NCBI GenBank assembly: GCA_029891345.1
Contig: CM057000.1
Coordinates: forward strand, 125,339,338 to 125,403,337
Direction: 5' to 3'
Origin: Dryococelus australis
Lineage: Eukaryota > Arthropoda > Insecta > Phasmatodea > Phasmatidae
DNA: 64,000 nt
Shown here: positions 1 through 14,300 of the stretch, piece by piece
Numbering within the stretch: position 1 is the stretch's first letter
Layout of the letters: every line of letters begins with the position of its first letter
Made by a program: the position numbers and the translations under genes
The notes under the pieces: generated by a model
Told to the model about the DNA's origin: nothing
The model's database searches: none
Seen by the model: only the letters and a program-made list of their open reading frames with translations

Positions 1-113
1 CGTCCAGGACAATTCCCACATGCAAAAATCCAGGAGTGACCCGGCAGGGGATTAAACCCAATTCGCTTTGGTGGGAGGTAGGCGGACTAACTGCTCAGCC
101 ACCGTGGTCCCTT
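1..113 (-). repeat. tRNA-derived SINE (family 1), cut by window start
   Basis: Read on the minus strand this starts with a tRNA-like A-box region (ccacggtggctgagcagtta) and continues to a B-box-like segment (gggtttaatccc). The same head recurs at 13697 and 25934, and the same body in shorter copies at 17713 and 27745. The 3' part is lost at the window edge. It is a pol III-type retroposon remnant with no coding capacity. Confidence 0.75.
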
Positions 114-244
114 TTTTATGAATGTAATTGTTGAAAGTAATTCATTAATGGTAATTTTCTATAGTATTTATTTATCTCACCATCATCAGCAGTCCTCGTA
201 GGACAGTTCTATTGTGATTACTTTTCTCTACAGTTACAGGTCAC

Positions 245-301
<57 letters not shown>
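245..301. repeat. Compound microsatellite (A)29(TA)14
   Basis: A run of 29 A is followed directly by about 14 TA units. No gene is visible from 114 to 700; apart from this tract the stretch is AT-rich and featureless. Confidence 0.95.
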
Positions 302-305
<4 letters not shown>

Positions 306-708
306 CCCTTAACGTGGGAAAGTTTAAAAGCTCCAATTCTTCTTGGTTGGTATGAAAATGCAATGTGGCCATGAGAGCTGGCATGGACTTGTTTTGATAG
401 CATTAAAACACTTGATTGTATCCCAAGATTACTAGCTAAACTCTTAAATCTAGATCACAAAAATCCTTACACCTATAACACAGTACAATACATGACACAA
501 TTCAATGCAGTAACAAGTCGCACTACCTAAGAGCCAGTATTTATTAATTTAAAAACAACTAAAATGGTTTCAAACTTTCAGCACTACTGTGACAAAGTTA
601 AATTGTATCTTGTCTTGCAAGGGAGTAGGAAAAAAACAATGGATTTTTTACACTTAACTTACAACAATTATTAAAATACTAAGAATAATAAATGCCATAT
701 GTTATAAC

Positions 709-2439
709 TAGAGATGGGTCCAAACCCTGTTTTGCAGATATTACAGATACTGATACTTTGTGGCCAATCCCGCCGATAGAGCGGATACAAAAATTTTGTT
801 TGTAATTTTTTATATTGTGTCCGAGTAACTTTAAAATACCCCATAACTTAAGTTTTTGTGTTTACATTGCAGTTTTGTACTTTGGTCTTTTATAAAAAAA
901 CTTCCCTTAATCAAACTCCGAGGCACAATCTAAAACTTTAAATATTTTTGGTATTCTTAAGGCCTGTCTCCAATCAGCCGTTCCTGTGGATGTGGACGTA
1001 TCCGAAACTAGGAGTCAAGTGATGTCACATACGGTCTATGCGTCGTCCAAAGAGAGCTTTCGGAATCTGACACTAGGTCGCAGTAAATTCAGCATGTTGT
1101 TGTTACGTAGTGATGTTTAAATTTGCTGAATTAATGACTATTTCATGTTTACAAAATGGGTAACATGAATATTTATAATAAACACTTAAACGGTTATATT
1201 TTAAACAAGTTCGCCAAGAGACATCCAAATTTTATTTTTTAAACTTACGTTTGAAAAGTTTTCTTATTAAGTAGTTAAGACCAAACAAAGATATCACTAA
1301 ATATTTTTTAGTATTTCATCACGTTTGTTTTGAGAAAAATCACCTGGCACATTCATTGTTTGCATTAATAACGTTAACATTTCACGAATGTGTGCAAAAG
1401 TATTTGAAGTCGTCTTCTTTTTCTATCAACTTACGACACAACTTTGGACGAAAGTTCAATTTTCAGAATGTTTCAACTTGGGATACAGGTTGACTTGGGA
1501 CACAGCAGCTTGGGACAACGCCTTGACGTCTGAGGGTCAAGTGCACCAATCAACGTATCCTCATCCTAAGCCACATGTTGGGATATCGCAATTGTAGACA
1601 GGGCGTTAACCGGTTTTGCGACGGTAAGCAGCTGGCTACCATCACCAACCTCGCCCAACAGTTGCAAATGCCATATACGTCAAGAACATACCCACAAAAC
1701 ACAGAAAATGAGTAAAGATGCCAGTGTTTATAAATACCGCGTGCATGTTCAGTGCGTAAATTACATTAATCTGCTTTATGTATATGTACTATTTACTTTT
1801 GTGATATCACCAACATTTTTGGTTAAAGATATTCATTTATAAATAAAAAAATAATTATAATTCTGCCATTGAACGTGTACTACAGCAATAGCGACTCAGC
1901 TCATATATCAACATTCGACCTTCCTACTAATCGATTTATGAATTGTGTTGTGCTGCGATCAAAACTATGATATATGATGTGTAAGCAATAGATAAATATA
2001 CAGCTGTCTAACATGAATAAACATGTACAACAATGAATATTATGGCTCTAAAACTTTTTTTTTTACAAACTAATTTTAAATACCTGACAAAGCAGACACC
2101 AGTATGCAATACATTTTATTTTTGGAATTTCACCAGGTATGGCTTATATAGAGTTAACCATGTAGCAACACCAAAGCCAGCCATATCAGTTTCTGTTTAT
2201 TTTCAAATCACCTGTTACTAAAAGATAAAAATAAAATTAAGAAAATAGTTTTTCAGTTGCAAAAATAAAATTCTTTGTTTGTGAAAACATGTCTTGCAGA
2301 TAACCAAGTACAGTAATTTCCATGACAATTAAATCATTTGGGTTAATGAAATGAATTGGTGGGACCATGGCCGATAGCAACCGATACCAATTTCGGAATA
2401 ATTGGCCGATGTATCAGTATCAGTACCGGTCCATCCCTA
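709..2439. mobile_element. Non-autonomous hAT-like DNA transposon
   Basis: The left end reads tagagatgggtcc. The reverse complement of the right end reads tagggatggaccgg. Subterminal agatactgatac / tactgatactgatac motifs are also inverted. The 8-bp flanks gttataac (701-708) and gttatata (2440-2447) match at the first six positions, as an aged 8-bp target-site duplication would. Short CAGRGATG-type termini with 8-bp duplications are typical of hAT elements. The 1.7-kb interior holds no transposase, only short frames, so it would need a helper in trans. Confidence 0.75.
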
Positions 2440-2447
2440 GTTATATA

Positions 2448-5314
2448 TATAAAAAAAATCAACATAATTTAGCAGTCAAAGTACTAAAACAAAATACAGC
2501 AGATAGCATTTCTGATGCAAGTATACTATCCTAATGATGAAATGATAGATGTCACAGAAGTTGGTGTTGACACATAAGGGAGCCTGGTGCACTTCTATTT
2601 AAAGAGACGCGCACAGTGATTTCCAGTGAAGTTGGAAAGTGAGCAGTTTGCACTGTTCTCAGGATACTGAACTGAGATGGTAGACTACCTGCAAGCAAGC
2701 TGCTGCCTGCTACACTTGCACTTGGTAAACTTAGTTTACTGCAAGGATATAATTAGGTATCCGAGAAGACATCACTGAAGAGAGAGTATTCGAAGTGCTT
2801 CAACAGCACGTTCATCAGTGGTTCTCAACTGTCTCTTGTTCGCAGCACACACTTTTTTGTGGTGTATGATTGCAGAACATGAATGCACAAATTGGCAAAA
2901 CTGCAGGTAAAGAACAAACTCAAGATTTTTTCAAAACTTGTACATTTTAATGGTAAATTAATATGCTTATGCTCAAATATTTTTCTCTTGTTCTCTTTTT
3001 TTAAAATTAATAATAAGTAATATTATTTTTATTACTTTTACCAGCAATATCACACGGTGCAGAGCACATCTGTCAAGTTACCTGTCACACAAGTTGAGAA
3101 CCACTATAATTAGCGAACAAACACCATCTTCTGCTGGTACACACTGGCTCTAAGTAACACATTACTGTATATAAAAGTTACAAATGGAGAAATACTGTTC
3201 AAATATAATAAATACTGTCTAAATACTGTATTTTGGCATGTATAGGCCACACCAGAAGTTTTTGATGAAAAATTAGGGATGATTAATATTTCAAGTATAG
3301 GCAGCACTGAATTTTCGCAGTCCTGTAAATATTGTTTAGACACAATACCGTACAAGCACAATAAATTCAGCCTTAATTTCTCCCCTACAAAATATTTGTG
3401 ACAGAAAATTTGTATTATGTTGCAATGTTTACAAATATACATCACACAATTACTATTCCACAGATGGTAACGTGACAAGTTTACATTTTACACGTGTGAG
3501 ATGACTGTGATATTGTTTATTAACGCAAATGAACAAATAATGGCATGAGAGGAAAAGTTTTTTTTTTTCCACATGTTTTGGGGGGAAATTTTTTAAATGC
3601 CAATATCTCGTATATAAGCTGCACCTCTCTTTTTGTAGTCATTTTTTTTGTAAAAATAAGTGGCCTATACACGCCGAGATACGGTATAATAAATGCATTT
3701 TTCATCAGGAAAATGAATAACAGCCACAACTAGAGGCAAAGCTGCATTTCAAAAGGCACTTTTTATATCTCTTAAAAAATCACAGCCAAAGCAAAAAAGG
3801 CATGTATGGAACGGCAGAGTTCAGAAACTTTTAAGATAAAATTTTTTTAATACTATGTATTTATATTTTTATAAAATGGACAATCCAATACATTTCCATA
3901 CTCTTTTTTTGCCTTAAGAATTCTGCACATGAAAGTACACGCTAAAACAAAAAAAAAATTCACACAACTACTACAAGTAATGAATCCAATTTAATTTTTC
4001 TGTTCCATTACCATCTGCTTACAGCATATTTTTCACTGTAACCTAGTATTCCTCACACTATAGGGTATTGTGCCACTGACCGAGTTACATCAGTTTCCTG
4101 GTGTTACAATAAAAAGTTGACCTAATAATTTACTTTGCAGTAAGAATTAACAACTACTACATGATACATGCACACTTAATAAAGTAACCAAATTTAAATG
4201 AATAAGAGTTTTCTTATTTTAAAATGTAATACAATTTTCTCATAAACCAGTGCTACAGTAATCAAACCATATTAATTCAAAGTGTCAGGGACAAAAATAT
4301 TAGCTTCAAGTAAAGTATTGCAAATTATTCAATACATTATGTTGAAATTTTTTTTTTCAAAAACTAATGCTTTTCATTTTAAAAAATTCTATTTGTTATC
4401 CTTTCAAAAACCTATTAAAATACTACATAATGTATAGCATCCAAGTATTGTAATCAAAACAATGGTATGTTTTCTGATAACCTGTCCACTCTGTGCTTGG
4501 TTTTGTAATAACAGGTCCTAATTTACACATCACTGACTTATTCAATATAACAAAAATTCTCAATTATGTGCAACCACCTATGCTGAGTTTGCAGGCAGTA
4601 AGTACACAATTATTCTACCAGAAAACTCTTGAAGTCTTTAATTAATACATTTTTTACATTGAGGCATAACAATTATTTAATTATTTTCATAACCCAAAAC
4701 GTATTTAAAGATACATACCAATTACTTTTAGAACTAATCAGCTCAATAATATCAATAAATGCAGCTCGAATATTTATGTCAACACACTGAATTAACACAG
4801 CACAGCGTTTTCAACTATAGTGTAATCGCTCCTGTACACTTCCCAGGGGACAAGGAAAATGCATGAAAGTGTACAAAGAGAGAATTTTATAAAACATTAC
4901 TTGGGAACAAAAGAAATAAGTGAAATATACAAAAGAGTAAAATTGAATGCCATAAAAAGGGTTCTTTGTACACAGTTTTATGACTCCAAAATATAAAATT
5001 TTGTATATAAATTTAAAAATCTAAAAAACAAACACAAATATGGCAAGATAATTTTACATTAACATTGAGCATAAAATGTGATTTAAGAATTACAGCCACA
5101 TCAAAATTTATATATATATATATAAAAAGTAAAATAAATGCTGTCTCTAGGTAATGATTAAAAAAGGAAACTGTTACAGCACTAAAAATGCAATGCACAT
5201 TTCAAACTAACTACTAATAATGTCAAAAATCTCTATACGTTCACCCCAAACACTGTATGATTTCTGCCGACACCAATTTAAGTATTTCCATTCTCAACAC
5301 TTCCTGATCGAGTA
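2448..5314. other. AT-rich region, 3' flank or 3' UTR of the CRAL-TRIO gene
   Basis: No coding region is seen apart from the TIR element at 3223-3687. Composition is strongly AT-rich and largely free of recognisable repeats, which would suit a long 3' UTR of the minus-strand gene ending at 5315. Several AATAAA/ATTAAA-like hexamers occur on the minus strand (for example near 3517 and 4637). I cannot choose the true polyadenylation site from sequence alone. Confidence 0.4.
3223..3687. mobile_element. 465-bp TIR element (MITE)
   Basis: The left end atactgtattttggcatg is matched by the reverse complement of the right end, ataccgtatctcggcgtg. Similarity continues through tataggccac (about 23 of 28 positions). 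The ends resemble those of the larger element at 15104-16079 (TACYRTATTT..GGCAT), so the two may belong to one superfamily. The interior encodes nothing recognisable. Confidence 0.65.
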
Positions 5315-5369
5315 CTAATCCTCATCTTCCTCTTCCGAGAAAGCATCAAATGTATATGTTTCGGATGTC
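5315..5369 (-). CDS. CRAL-TRIO gene, terminal coding exon (acidic tail)
   Basis: The 55-nt exon follows a good acceptor (tttgcttccag, AG at 5371-5370). Its first base completes the Arg codon split by the previous donor. It encodes 17 residues, TSETYTFDAFSEEEDED, and ends at TAG (5317-5315). The acceptor quality, the exact phase match with the donor at 17285, and the total length being a multiple of three support it. No cDNA evidence is available, so an alternative 3' end remains possible. Confidence 0.75.
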
Positions 5370-8300
5370 CTGGAAGCAAACACATATTGCACTCACACAA
5401 TGTATGTGTATCCTAATCAAGGAAATTACATTACTTGGAAACATACCATACCTAGTCACATATAGCACACCCTTTTTCCAAACTAAACATAAAGAATTCT
5501 AGGACGCATGATCTACACTTAAAAAAGAAATGAAAATAAGACGAAACAGTAGTCATAAATTTAACGCATGATGTCTTTTTAACTATTATCAATCAACTCC
5601 TACTAATCACTGCAAACAAATGTGGGGCACTTGTAATGGAGTTTGATTTACAGCCATCACCAGCTAGACGTCAGAGATTGTTGTACCTACTAAGGCAGAG
5701 GACGGGCGCTCCACGCCGCCTGAGGCAATTATTCACCAGCTGAGCCATCAAAGCCATGCATCAAGATTCACAGAGTACAGCAGCATGCCACTACTTGTAC
5801 CAGCACTAGAGCATGATCCTAGATCCCGCGCCCGCCACTGACGTCTAACACTCATCAAATATCTATGGCATGCTTCTCACACCTGATACCCCTTCTCCAC
5901 GACAAACTCCGTCTTCCAGATGAGGAAGAGTGGCGCCAGATGGGCGCCCCTCTTCCTCATCTGGGACACTCCACAGCTTGCGACCAGTCTTCAAGTATTT
6001 GAAGTCTGTCTCCTACCTTGGTCCTCCATCGCACACTAGTGGTGCCGAAGGCCTAACCTATCTACTGAACTCTTCACAGTGCCTCTCGAAGGGCTGAAGA
6101 TTCCTCTCTCTAACCAGTCTACAGAAGAACCTATGTCGTCAACTTATGTCTCCTGTTATCACCTCAACACGTACCGGTCCCTTCTGGGCAACCAGAGTAG
6201 AGCTAGGGAAGGTCAAGTCAGTTAAACAGCTACTTGCAATACTGCCTTTCCTTTATATTTGCGCAGGTCGCCTCCACCTGCTTCACGTAGGGTGTTTTAC
6301 CTTGCGCAAGCCCTAGGGTATAGGAGGTAGTCCCTTCACCATCCTTGTTTGTTTCCGTCAAAAGAAATAAACATTAACTATCTTACTTTTGAATATCACT
6401 TCCGTATCCTAGTACCCATCCCCCGTAGACATCAGACCTAAATGGGGGCGACAGAGGACCGGAGTTTTATTCTTCCCATAACAACACCTCACACAGAACA
6501 ATCTTGGACGGCCACCCATTCACCGCACTCATGTGGTGAACGGTAGAGCCCCGACACTAGGATATCACATCCCTTAGGGGTTGGACTGCCGGTCTGGGGT
6601 TTGCCCTTCTCATTGCGCATTAGTGGTGCCAAGGGGAGTAGCGCTCTGGGTCTGGGGAGACCAACCCTACTGGGACCTTATCATGTTGGGACCACTGTTG
6701 GCGTTACGCAGCTAGACTAACTCCTCACCCCCGTGCTGGAGTTTGAGAGTGAGATACGGTGTTGGTCGGCGGCCCCAGCACCCACACTGTCTTCACGCTT
6801 ACACATCAACTGCCACACTCCGACCAGGTCTGATCATAGGTATTAGTCCTAACGCCATTTACCTACAGTGGTGGTATTCAAAAGAGGGTGAAGCAAGCAA
6901 TGGCTGCATCTAAATCTTCCCGGGGGCTTAAATTCCTTCCTGACGGGGTTTGAGCTACTTAGTCCACGAGAGCAAGCTGCAGTACTTCGTCGGTTCACTG
7001 CTCCAGCTCCACCCGCCACCATACCAGCTATCTTCGAGCAGCCAGCCAAGATAGCTGAAGGGCACCATCCGGTAATTCATGCCTTTTTCTCTACGGCACC
7101 AACAGTATCCACGGAAGAAACAACCCCTCACTCAGTAGGGCACCCGACCTGTCCAGCACCTCATCTGCCCACGTACCAAATACCACACTAGCCAATAACG
7201 ACCGTACCACAAAAACTACTCCTAGTACATCTCACGAGTCAAAACCAATTGTTACAGGCATCACGTTGCCCAGGTATACCCAAATGAGCAAACCCACATG
7301 CCTGCCGAGTGGTCCTAGCTGAACCTGACAGTTTCCAGTCGACAACCAACGAGGCCAGTTTCGTACATGGGCCGAGCACCTGTCCCGCACAGAGAACGTG
7401 TCACACGTCACAAGGCCACATATAGCCTAGCATCCAACCAAAATCAATTTGGGTCAGTGACAGAACTAACCACTAGAGTCCGTCACGCGTCAAATTGTTG
7501 GAAGATACATAGAGGATGATAGTGATAAAATATGCAGAAGAAAATCGACATTGTACAGCAGCTTGGAGAACTTAAGTGGCTGAAACTAACACCGGGAGGT
7601 GGCAGAAACAATGGGAAAAGTTGATTTTGATGTCACGTATCGGATGCAAGGAACAAAGGGGTGACATTTCTTTTTGGGAGAAGTGAAGTGTCATATTCCA
7701 GTAAGATGCTGCATAAAGCAGGCTTCCCACTGGTACTTAAGTTTGCATGAGCATGGTGACATCATGTACTTGTAGGTACTCCGAAACGATGTTTCTTCTC
7801 ATGATAGGACCTTTTTAACTGCAGGTGAAAATGAGCATGACCCACTTGCTCAGTAAGTGGGTTCGGGGTCGAGGTTCCATCGCATTCTTCACCTTGGCAG
7901 AGGACTAAGGTCCACTGCCTTGGAGATCATGCTAAACCTTTTGTTGCCCAGATGTGATAGGGTAGGAATAGGGTCCAGGTGGATACCCGATCTCTACTTC
8001 GGTGTCAATAAGTTTTGCCATGAGAATCTCTGGCAGGCTGTCCTGAGGGCTTCTGCATGGCGACTGTGGAGAGTTATGCAACCTGAAATACACCTGGTAG
8101 TGTGTGTGTCGAGGACAGTGTCAATGTGGATATGCCACTTGGATGCACCTGTCGTCGTGTGGTGTCCTTATGGGCAGGGGAAAGATTCCCCAGCACACTT
8201 CCCATCGGAAGTTCGGGCTCCCCTGACTTAGGAAGCTCGGATTGGGGCAGGACGTGTAGGAGGAGAACGGTTCGGTTATGATTGTCGGGCTCGTCTGAAC

Positions 8301-11300
8301 TGACTGCGGTTATACTTGGGGGGTGGTAGTTTAGGCGGATGTTTGGGGTGATGGTTGTTTCTCCTCCAGTGAAAGACTGCGACCAGCACCTGCGTGTTCA
8401 CAGCTTTCCCTCTCTGACCTGGCCGGGTGGGGCAATTCTAGTTGGACGGTGGAATGCCTCCCCACTATGTGGTTCCGGCAAGGGGAAGGGAGATGGCGAG
8501 AGGAGGGGGCAGACTGCCGGCTTCCTGCCACTCAGGAGGAGGGGGTGAGGCCATGAACTTGGTGGCACATGGCCGCTGGTCTAAGAGAGCTTGTTCCATG
8601 TTATTCCTTTCAACCTCACCTGCTCGCTTGTCTAATTCTTCCACTGTCTGTGGTTTTGAGGAGATGAAGTTACGGAGAGAGGGGAGCCAAGTGCATGTTA
8701 TATTTCGCATGCAGCTAGCTTCGCTTTCAGCGGGATAAATACGTTTATCCATTTGTACTTTTCTACGCATGTATATTTCCATCTCCTCATCCAAACTCTG
8801 TACCTTTATGTGGAAGTCTGCGATGAGTTGGGCCATGATTTTCTCCACAGTAAACTGAAAAATAAGATGGTGGCTCAGCTGTTCCCATTCATTCACAAAC
8901 TCCCTGTACTTCTTCCACCACTCCTTCGCTTTCCTTGAAATTGGTGTTGGGTTTTCTGCAGCCATTGTTTATGAGGTATATTGTGGTCACAGAATTCCCT
9001 TTAGCATTCATGTAAAAACATAACAGGGTCTTCGCGTGGTCTCCCACTGAATTCGGGAAGTTGAAATTCAGTTAAAGCAGGGGCTTGCTCGGGGCTATGT
9101 CAAGAGCTGAATTTCGGGGTCGATATGCCAGTCTATGCTGACAGACCTTGCAGTGATATACTTAGCCGGAACGAGAAATTTGTTCGTCTGGCCAGCCTAA
9201 GCATGCTAAATGGTACTCACTGGCACACATTATGCACCTGATTGTGAAGGTACCATGACCATCACATTCTAGCCAGTTGCTCTTGGCTAACTGTCGGTTT
9301 CTGCACGTTACACATCTGTATACGCTGTTTACTTTAAAGTGAGCACTTTTGATGCCCTAGTTACTTCTTCCTTTCAGCCATTTTTCATCCTTTAACCACC
9401 TTGTCAAATGAATATTGTCATGTAAGTAATAAACACATTGTGCGTATTCCACCGCACTCGGAAGTTAACTTCTAAAGCTAAAATAAAATATATTTACTGA
9501 TTATTATTCCAAATTAGAGGGCTTTCAAAAGTACTCACTTTACCATTAACAGCCTCTACTCGAGACTCTCTATGTATCGAGGTGAGTCTTCCCACACGAT
9601 ACAGGTATAACGGAAGCGCTTGGTACAGTGTGCACAGTGGATAAAATGCACTCCCGTGCTGGAACATACATCCAAGTCTCATCTTACAGTGGTATCATGG
9701 GTTCGGTTTCCGGGAATGACGGCCACGGAGACCCCGTGTTCGCTCTCTCCTGAGGCGGACATGGTGATTAACGGCTGGGGTTAGGCTCCTCAGGGTGTTT
9801 ACTATTAAGGACTCCCTGAAGTCCAGGGGAGCTAATCCAACCCGTTTAGCGTAAGCTGAATCGACAGGGTCGATGAGGTGTCTATCTTTAGAATGCACAG
9901 AGCCTTTAAGGAGATGGCTAATAAGAAATTGCTTATTGGGAAGCAATTGGCGGGTCACGTTGTTTACGTGACGGAGATCTCAGGTTTAGTCGTGTGACAA
10001 AATCAATGTGTGTTTAGGGGTTGTGGAGTACTGACGGTAGCTAACTCCAGTATAACCTTGTGGGTTGTAAAGGCATAACCGTGCGGTCGTGAGTGATGCG
10101 AACTTAATTTGAAATGAAGCGCTTTAAGCCACCTGGTACAATGATAGATGATATTTTATAATTTGCATGTAGAAGGATTAGACACAATGCCAACCCTCAA
10201 CCCTAGCATGGGCAATGTTTGATGATTAAAACCTCAGTAAATAATTTATTTGTGGCATCACTAAAGTTAGAATGAGTTGCAATGGCAAGCCCTAATGTCA
10301 ACGGGAATCACACACAAGTCCCTTAGCTAGCTCAGCTGTGGGCTGGGTCCCCCTAATTGGAAGAACAGAGTTACTGATTGGGAGTCTGGCAGGCGTTCTG
10401 TTTGGTCAGTGACTTGGGGATTGCAACCCCTATGACAAATTTCCCATTCAAAGTTCTGCTGTACGCAGATCATGCTTTAGTGACAGAGGTGGTCTTCAAA
10501 TAATGTGATGCCAGTGTTGCTGTGATCATACCCACAGGGGGTCCTACTCTCACTTAGGGAGGGTGCCTTAATATAAGGTAGGCCTAGTTGGCTTGGCGAG
10601 CGGGAACAAAGTCAAGAGACACAGGCAGTACTACCCTCCGATGCTTTACCTGGTGTTCGGGTGGTGGTGGCACCCTCCCCTCCTCCTCTCCCGCTGGCTC
10701 AGTGGTGTGGCCGGCAACTGAACGGCGACCAACACTGGTTGTGCAGATGTGGTGCTCGTAGGTTCCTAGGGTGTGTGTGGAGGGATTGTGGTGTAAGAGT
10801 CGGGTAAAAGGGTGGGATCACCCCAAGACAGCAATGTCGAAGTGAACTACAAGTAGGTTTTCCAATGGTATTCTGCTTGCTACTCTGATAGGAGATGCGA
10901 AAAGTGGGTTATCATATATTACCTCTGGAATGGGTGTGTTAGATATCTCTGCCTCCACTTTCTTTAATGACTGTTTCAGCTTGCGCTTCTGCTCACCTTT
11001 GTGTGAATGTGGCATAAGGTTGAATTATAAAACAATAAAAATATGAAACCTTAGGGCGAAGCTGTGTAGACCGCAACCCATTATGTACTTGTAAGAGTAC
11101 TGGTTTTGCAATACACTTCCTCCATGTTGTTCCACGTCTGGCCGTTTTCCAGCCGTGGGTAGACTACAAGTGTAAGATATGTATATTGGTTGCCAGTGAT
11201 TCTTAGCTGTGGTTTCCACCGAGGGCCAGGTAACTCAGACAGATCGCTCTCTGTTCCGACAGTTCTCCAATCAGGCAGAGTAGGATACCATCAGAAATAC

Positions 11301-14300
11301 CTGACTCAACGTATGGAAGGAGTACCTAGTGCATTGGGACACTTCTGAAGATCTACCAGAGAGCTATACTGTATTTCGCAGGCAGATCTTGGTTTGCCTC
11401 TTACAGGTGCGTATTTTCCGTTTGGCGATTGTTCACCTAACCGGCTTTACCTTCCATGAGCGATGCAAACCCCAATTACATAAATTTGTTAAAGGTCAAC
11501 AAGGGGGTTATTAAAAGCTAAGAAAGGAAACATTAACTTTGGATTGGTGTATAAAATATAAGTTTTATTAGAATACATATTTAAATATTTTTCTCAAAGG
11601 TAGGTCCACACTCTCCTAAAAGAAAATATTCAGAAGTTATTACGTTACTACCAGGTGAAGCCGTCCTGGATAAAAGATAAAAATAATCTATTGTGACATG
11701 TGATATTGATAGTGTGAAAATACTTGGACAAATAACAACTGTATAATTGCAAAAGGGAGTTCTTCACCCAATTGGTGAAGATGCGGCATAGCCAGGGCCT
11801 TAAGGGAAGTCCAGAGGAGATATCTTTGCCATGCATGATCGCCTTGGATTTATATGCTAGACCAAGAGCATGGTTTTATACAGGTTTGTCAGTGGCTGGC
11901 GAGAGGTGTTAGTTACAGACTTACAGTCGTGAGGCTGATGGAGTTGAGGTTTCGACTCTTGATCTCAACTTAATGGTCGATGGGTTTTCTCCACACCGTA
12001 TTGATGGTTCCTGATGAAAGATTCCCAGCTCCAGAACCTGCGATTGACCAGGCTGTACCTAGCCTCAGTCTTGCTAACCAGTCCTCCTCGGAACCGGGTG
12101 ATACTCTTGGCTGGTGCGAATATTTGTTGGGAAATATACAAACACCATGGGAGCAGTAGCGACTGCTTGACGCCCAAGTGCGGTGGCGTGGTCCTGTTCC
12201 GCCTGCCTTTCCTTTGTAGGAGGGGGAAGAGCAGAACACTGTTTAGCAGCAAGGAACACTAGATATTGCTCTCTACACCTTTTGCCGTGCCTTATCTTGA
12301 AAGGTGTAGAGTGTCGCTGCTTAAACAACACATGTAGTGCCCCTTCACGAGAAACCATTTAACAGTGTCAGTCCAGTAGCTGCTTGCTGGCACAAGCTCG
12401 GTAAAAGTCACCACTGATCCCCCACGCTTGGCGGGCTGATCAGAGACGGGGAGCTGTTTGGACCACCAAAGCCTCTACTGGATGTGATTTCAGGAAGGTT
12501 GAGCAGCAAGACTCAGGCTATGGTCACTTCAGCACTAACAGAGCTCGAAGCAAGGGATAAACTCGGCGTGCTGCCCCTCCTTGGATGAAGGTATTTCTAG
12601 TTGTTGTGGCTCCTCTGTTCCTCCCCTCCAGCACTAACAGTGCTCGGGTGGTGAGAAGAAACAGGCAGCCATCTAATCGGTTTGTTAATTAGGTTTAGAA
12701 AAATACTTTGTTTTGGTTGGCAGTGCACGACGTGAATTGTTGTTAGTGGGCAAAATAGAAAATACTCTGTAAATGAAAAATCAATAAACACGTGACTCGT
12801 GCTATCTCCTACTGAACAGTGGAGTGCTGAAGGTAACCTACGTTAGCCAGGTGTAGGCGACCTGGTCCTAGGTTAAAAAGGGAAGATTGTCTAGATGTGA
12901 AAAATACTTTACTACTAAACTGTACTAAAGAAAGCGAGTGTCTAGAAGAGACAAAGTGAAGTTAACAGGTGTTAGCGTGTTCGCTATTCGTTGGATGATT
13001 GGTCGTTGTAGTTGGAAGTAGTTACTGGGGGCATACTTAAGACTTGGAAGATCTCTGTACGTCCCAGCACTGAGCAATGCTCGAGATTTTGCCGAATCAC
13101 TCCTGACGCTTGTGCTGGGAGTCCTTTAATTCCAAATTCCCACCTCAGTGGCTCTTAGAGAAGTGTGGGGAAATTAACCCCACCTCTCGGAGGTGGAGCT
13201 TCTGACGTCACACCTGGATCCTTATCTGTAGCATTGCTCGGTACGAGGTGATGAAATATCTTGCCCTCATGCGTTTGTGGAGGTTGTGACTTTCTGCTGG
13301 GCGGCTCGCTACCCTTCAGCAGTGCAAAGTTTGAATTGTGCGCTGTCTTTTTAGCGGGAGCAGCAAAGTGGAAATGGTCGCTTCTTCAGGGAGGGGCATT
13401 GATGTGACGACTTCTTGTAGAGAGATGGCGAACAGTAAAAACAGAGATCATGTGATTAATAGTTATGTCGAGGCTCTGTCAACTTTGGTGGACCACAAGT
13501 CCTGCCTCCATTACTGTTTTTATTTGGAGGGGATTTGAAGTGAATTGCTCATCGGATGATTCTGGCTCAAGATGGGGCAATGAATTTCATAATGAAAATT
13601 ATTTTGTAAACGTAATTTGTGTGTACAAAGCACATGTTTTACAAAAAAATTACCAAAATATACCACTGAAATCCAAGGCTTTATTTACAGAAATTGGGGC
13701 AGTGGCGGCACAGTGGCTAGGGCGCTCGCCTCCCACCACGGCGATCCGGGTTCAATCCCAGACGGGTTCACTCCCGAATTTTCGCATGTGGAAATCGTGC
13801 TGGAAAATAATGCTTGCCAGCAGGTTTCTCAGGGTACTCCAGTTTTGCTCACCCCTGCATTCCAACACCGCTCCATCCTAGGATCTCACATGTCATATCC
13901 GGGGATGAAGGGCACCTACAGGTCCCAACAGGAAAACCTATCACTTGGTGAGTGTTGCCTCACCCTGGGTTCATTCCCCACTCGAGTTTTCTTTTTTTTT
14001 TTTATACCTAAATTAGACAATATTTTACATTTTTCATTAGCTCTACGGATGATGCTGGGCATCATCAATATGACCTGCTTGCTCTCCCTGGTGGTTTACT
14101 GCTCTTTCAGAAAACAATGTTCCTGACCAGCAGCACATGTTATGAACAGACACAAGACCAATACACACACCCAAGGAAATTCAAGTTAGACATTTTACAT
14201 GCCTTGAATAGTTTAACTGCATTTACCTTGATGCACAACGCCTTTTCTACAATGAATGACTTACTTCGCTTCATGTATGCATGCCTTTGTCGCTCGATTC

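Larger units (their letters stand above)
7700..13560 (-). mobile_element. Decayed LTR-retroelement-like region, copy D (reverse orientation)
   Basis: On the minus strand, the block around 12873-12836 (cctaggaccaggtcgcctac...) and the following AGGAGATAGYACGA...GTTTATT align with the LTR-like part of copy B at 14995-15090. Downstream on the same strand is a 166-codon gag-like frame (8965-8465). Between them are short interrupted frames (12358-12074, 11015-10818, 9958-9695) of unknown identity. A MITE (9319-9558) is inserted. Element limits are uncertain, and the region may combine more than one insertion. Confidence 0.45.

Noticed and set aside
7857-8231. Plus-strand 124-codon frame as a gene
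   Set aside because: No recognisable domain. It lies opposite the minus-strand retroelement-like region and looks like a shadow or chance frame.
13617-14126. 169-codon plus frame
   Set aside because: It runs through the SINE at 13697-13895 and is not conserved in frame among SINE copies.
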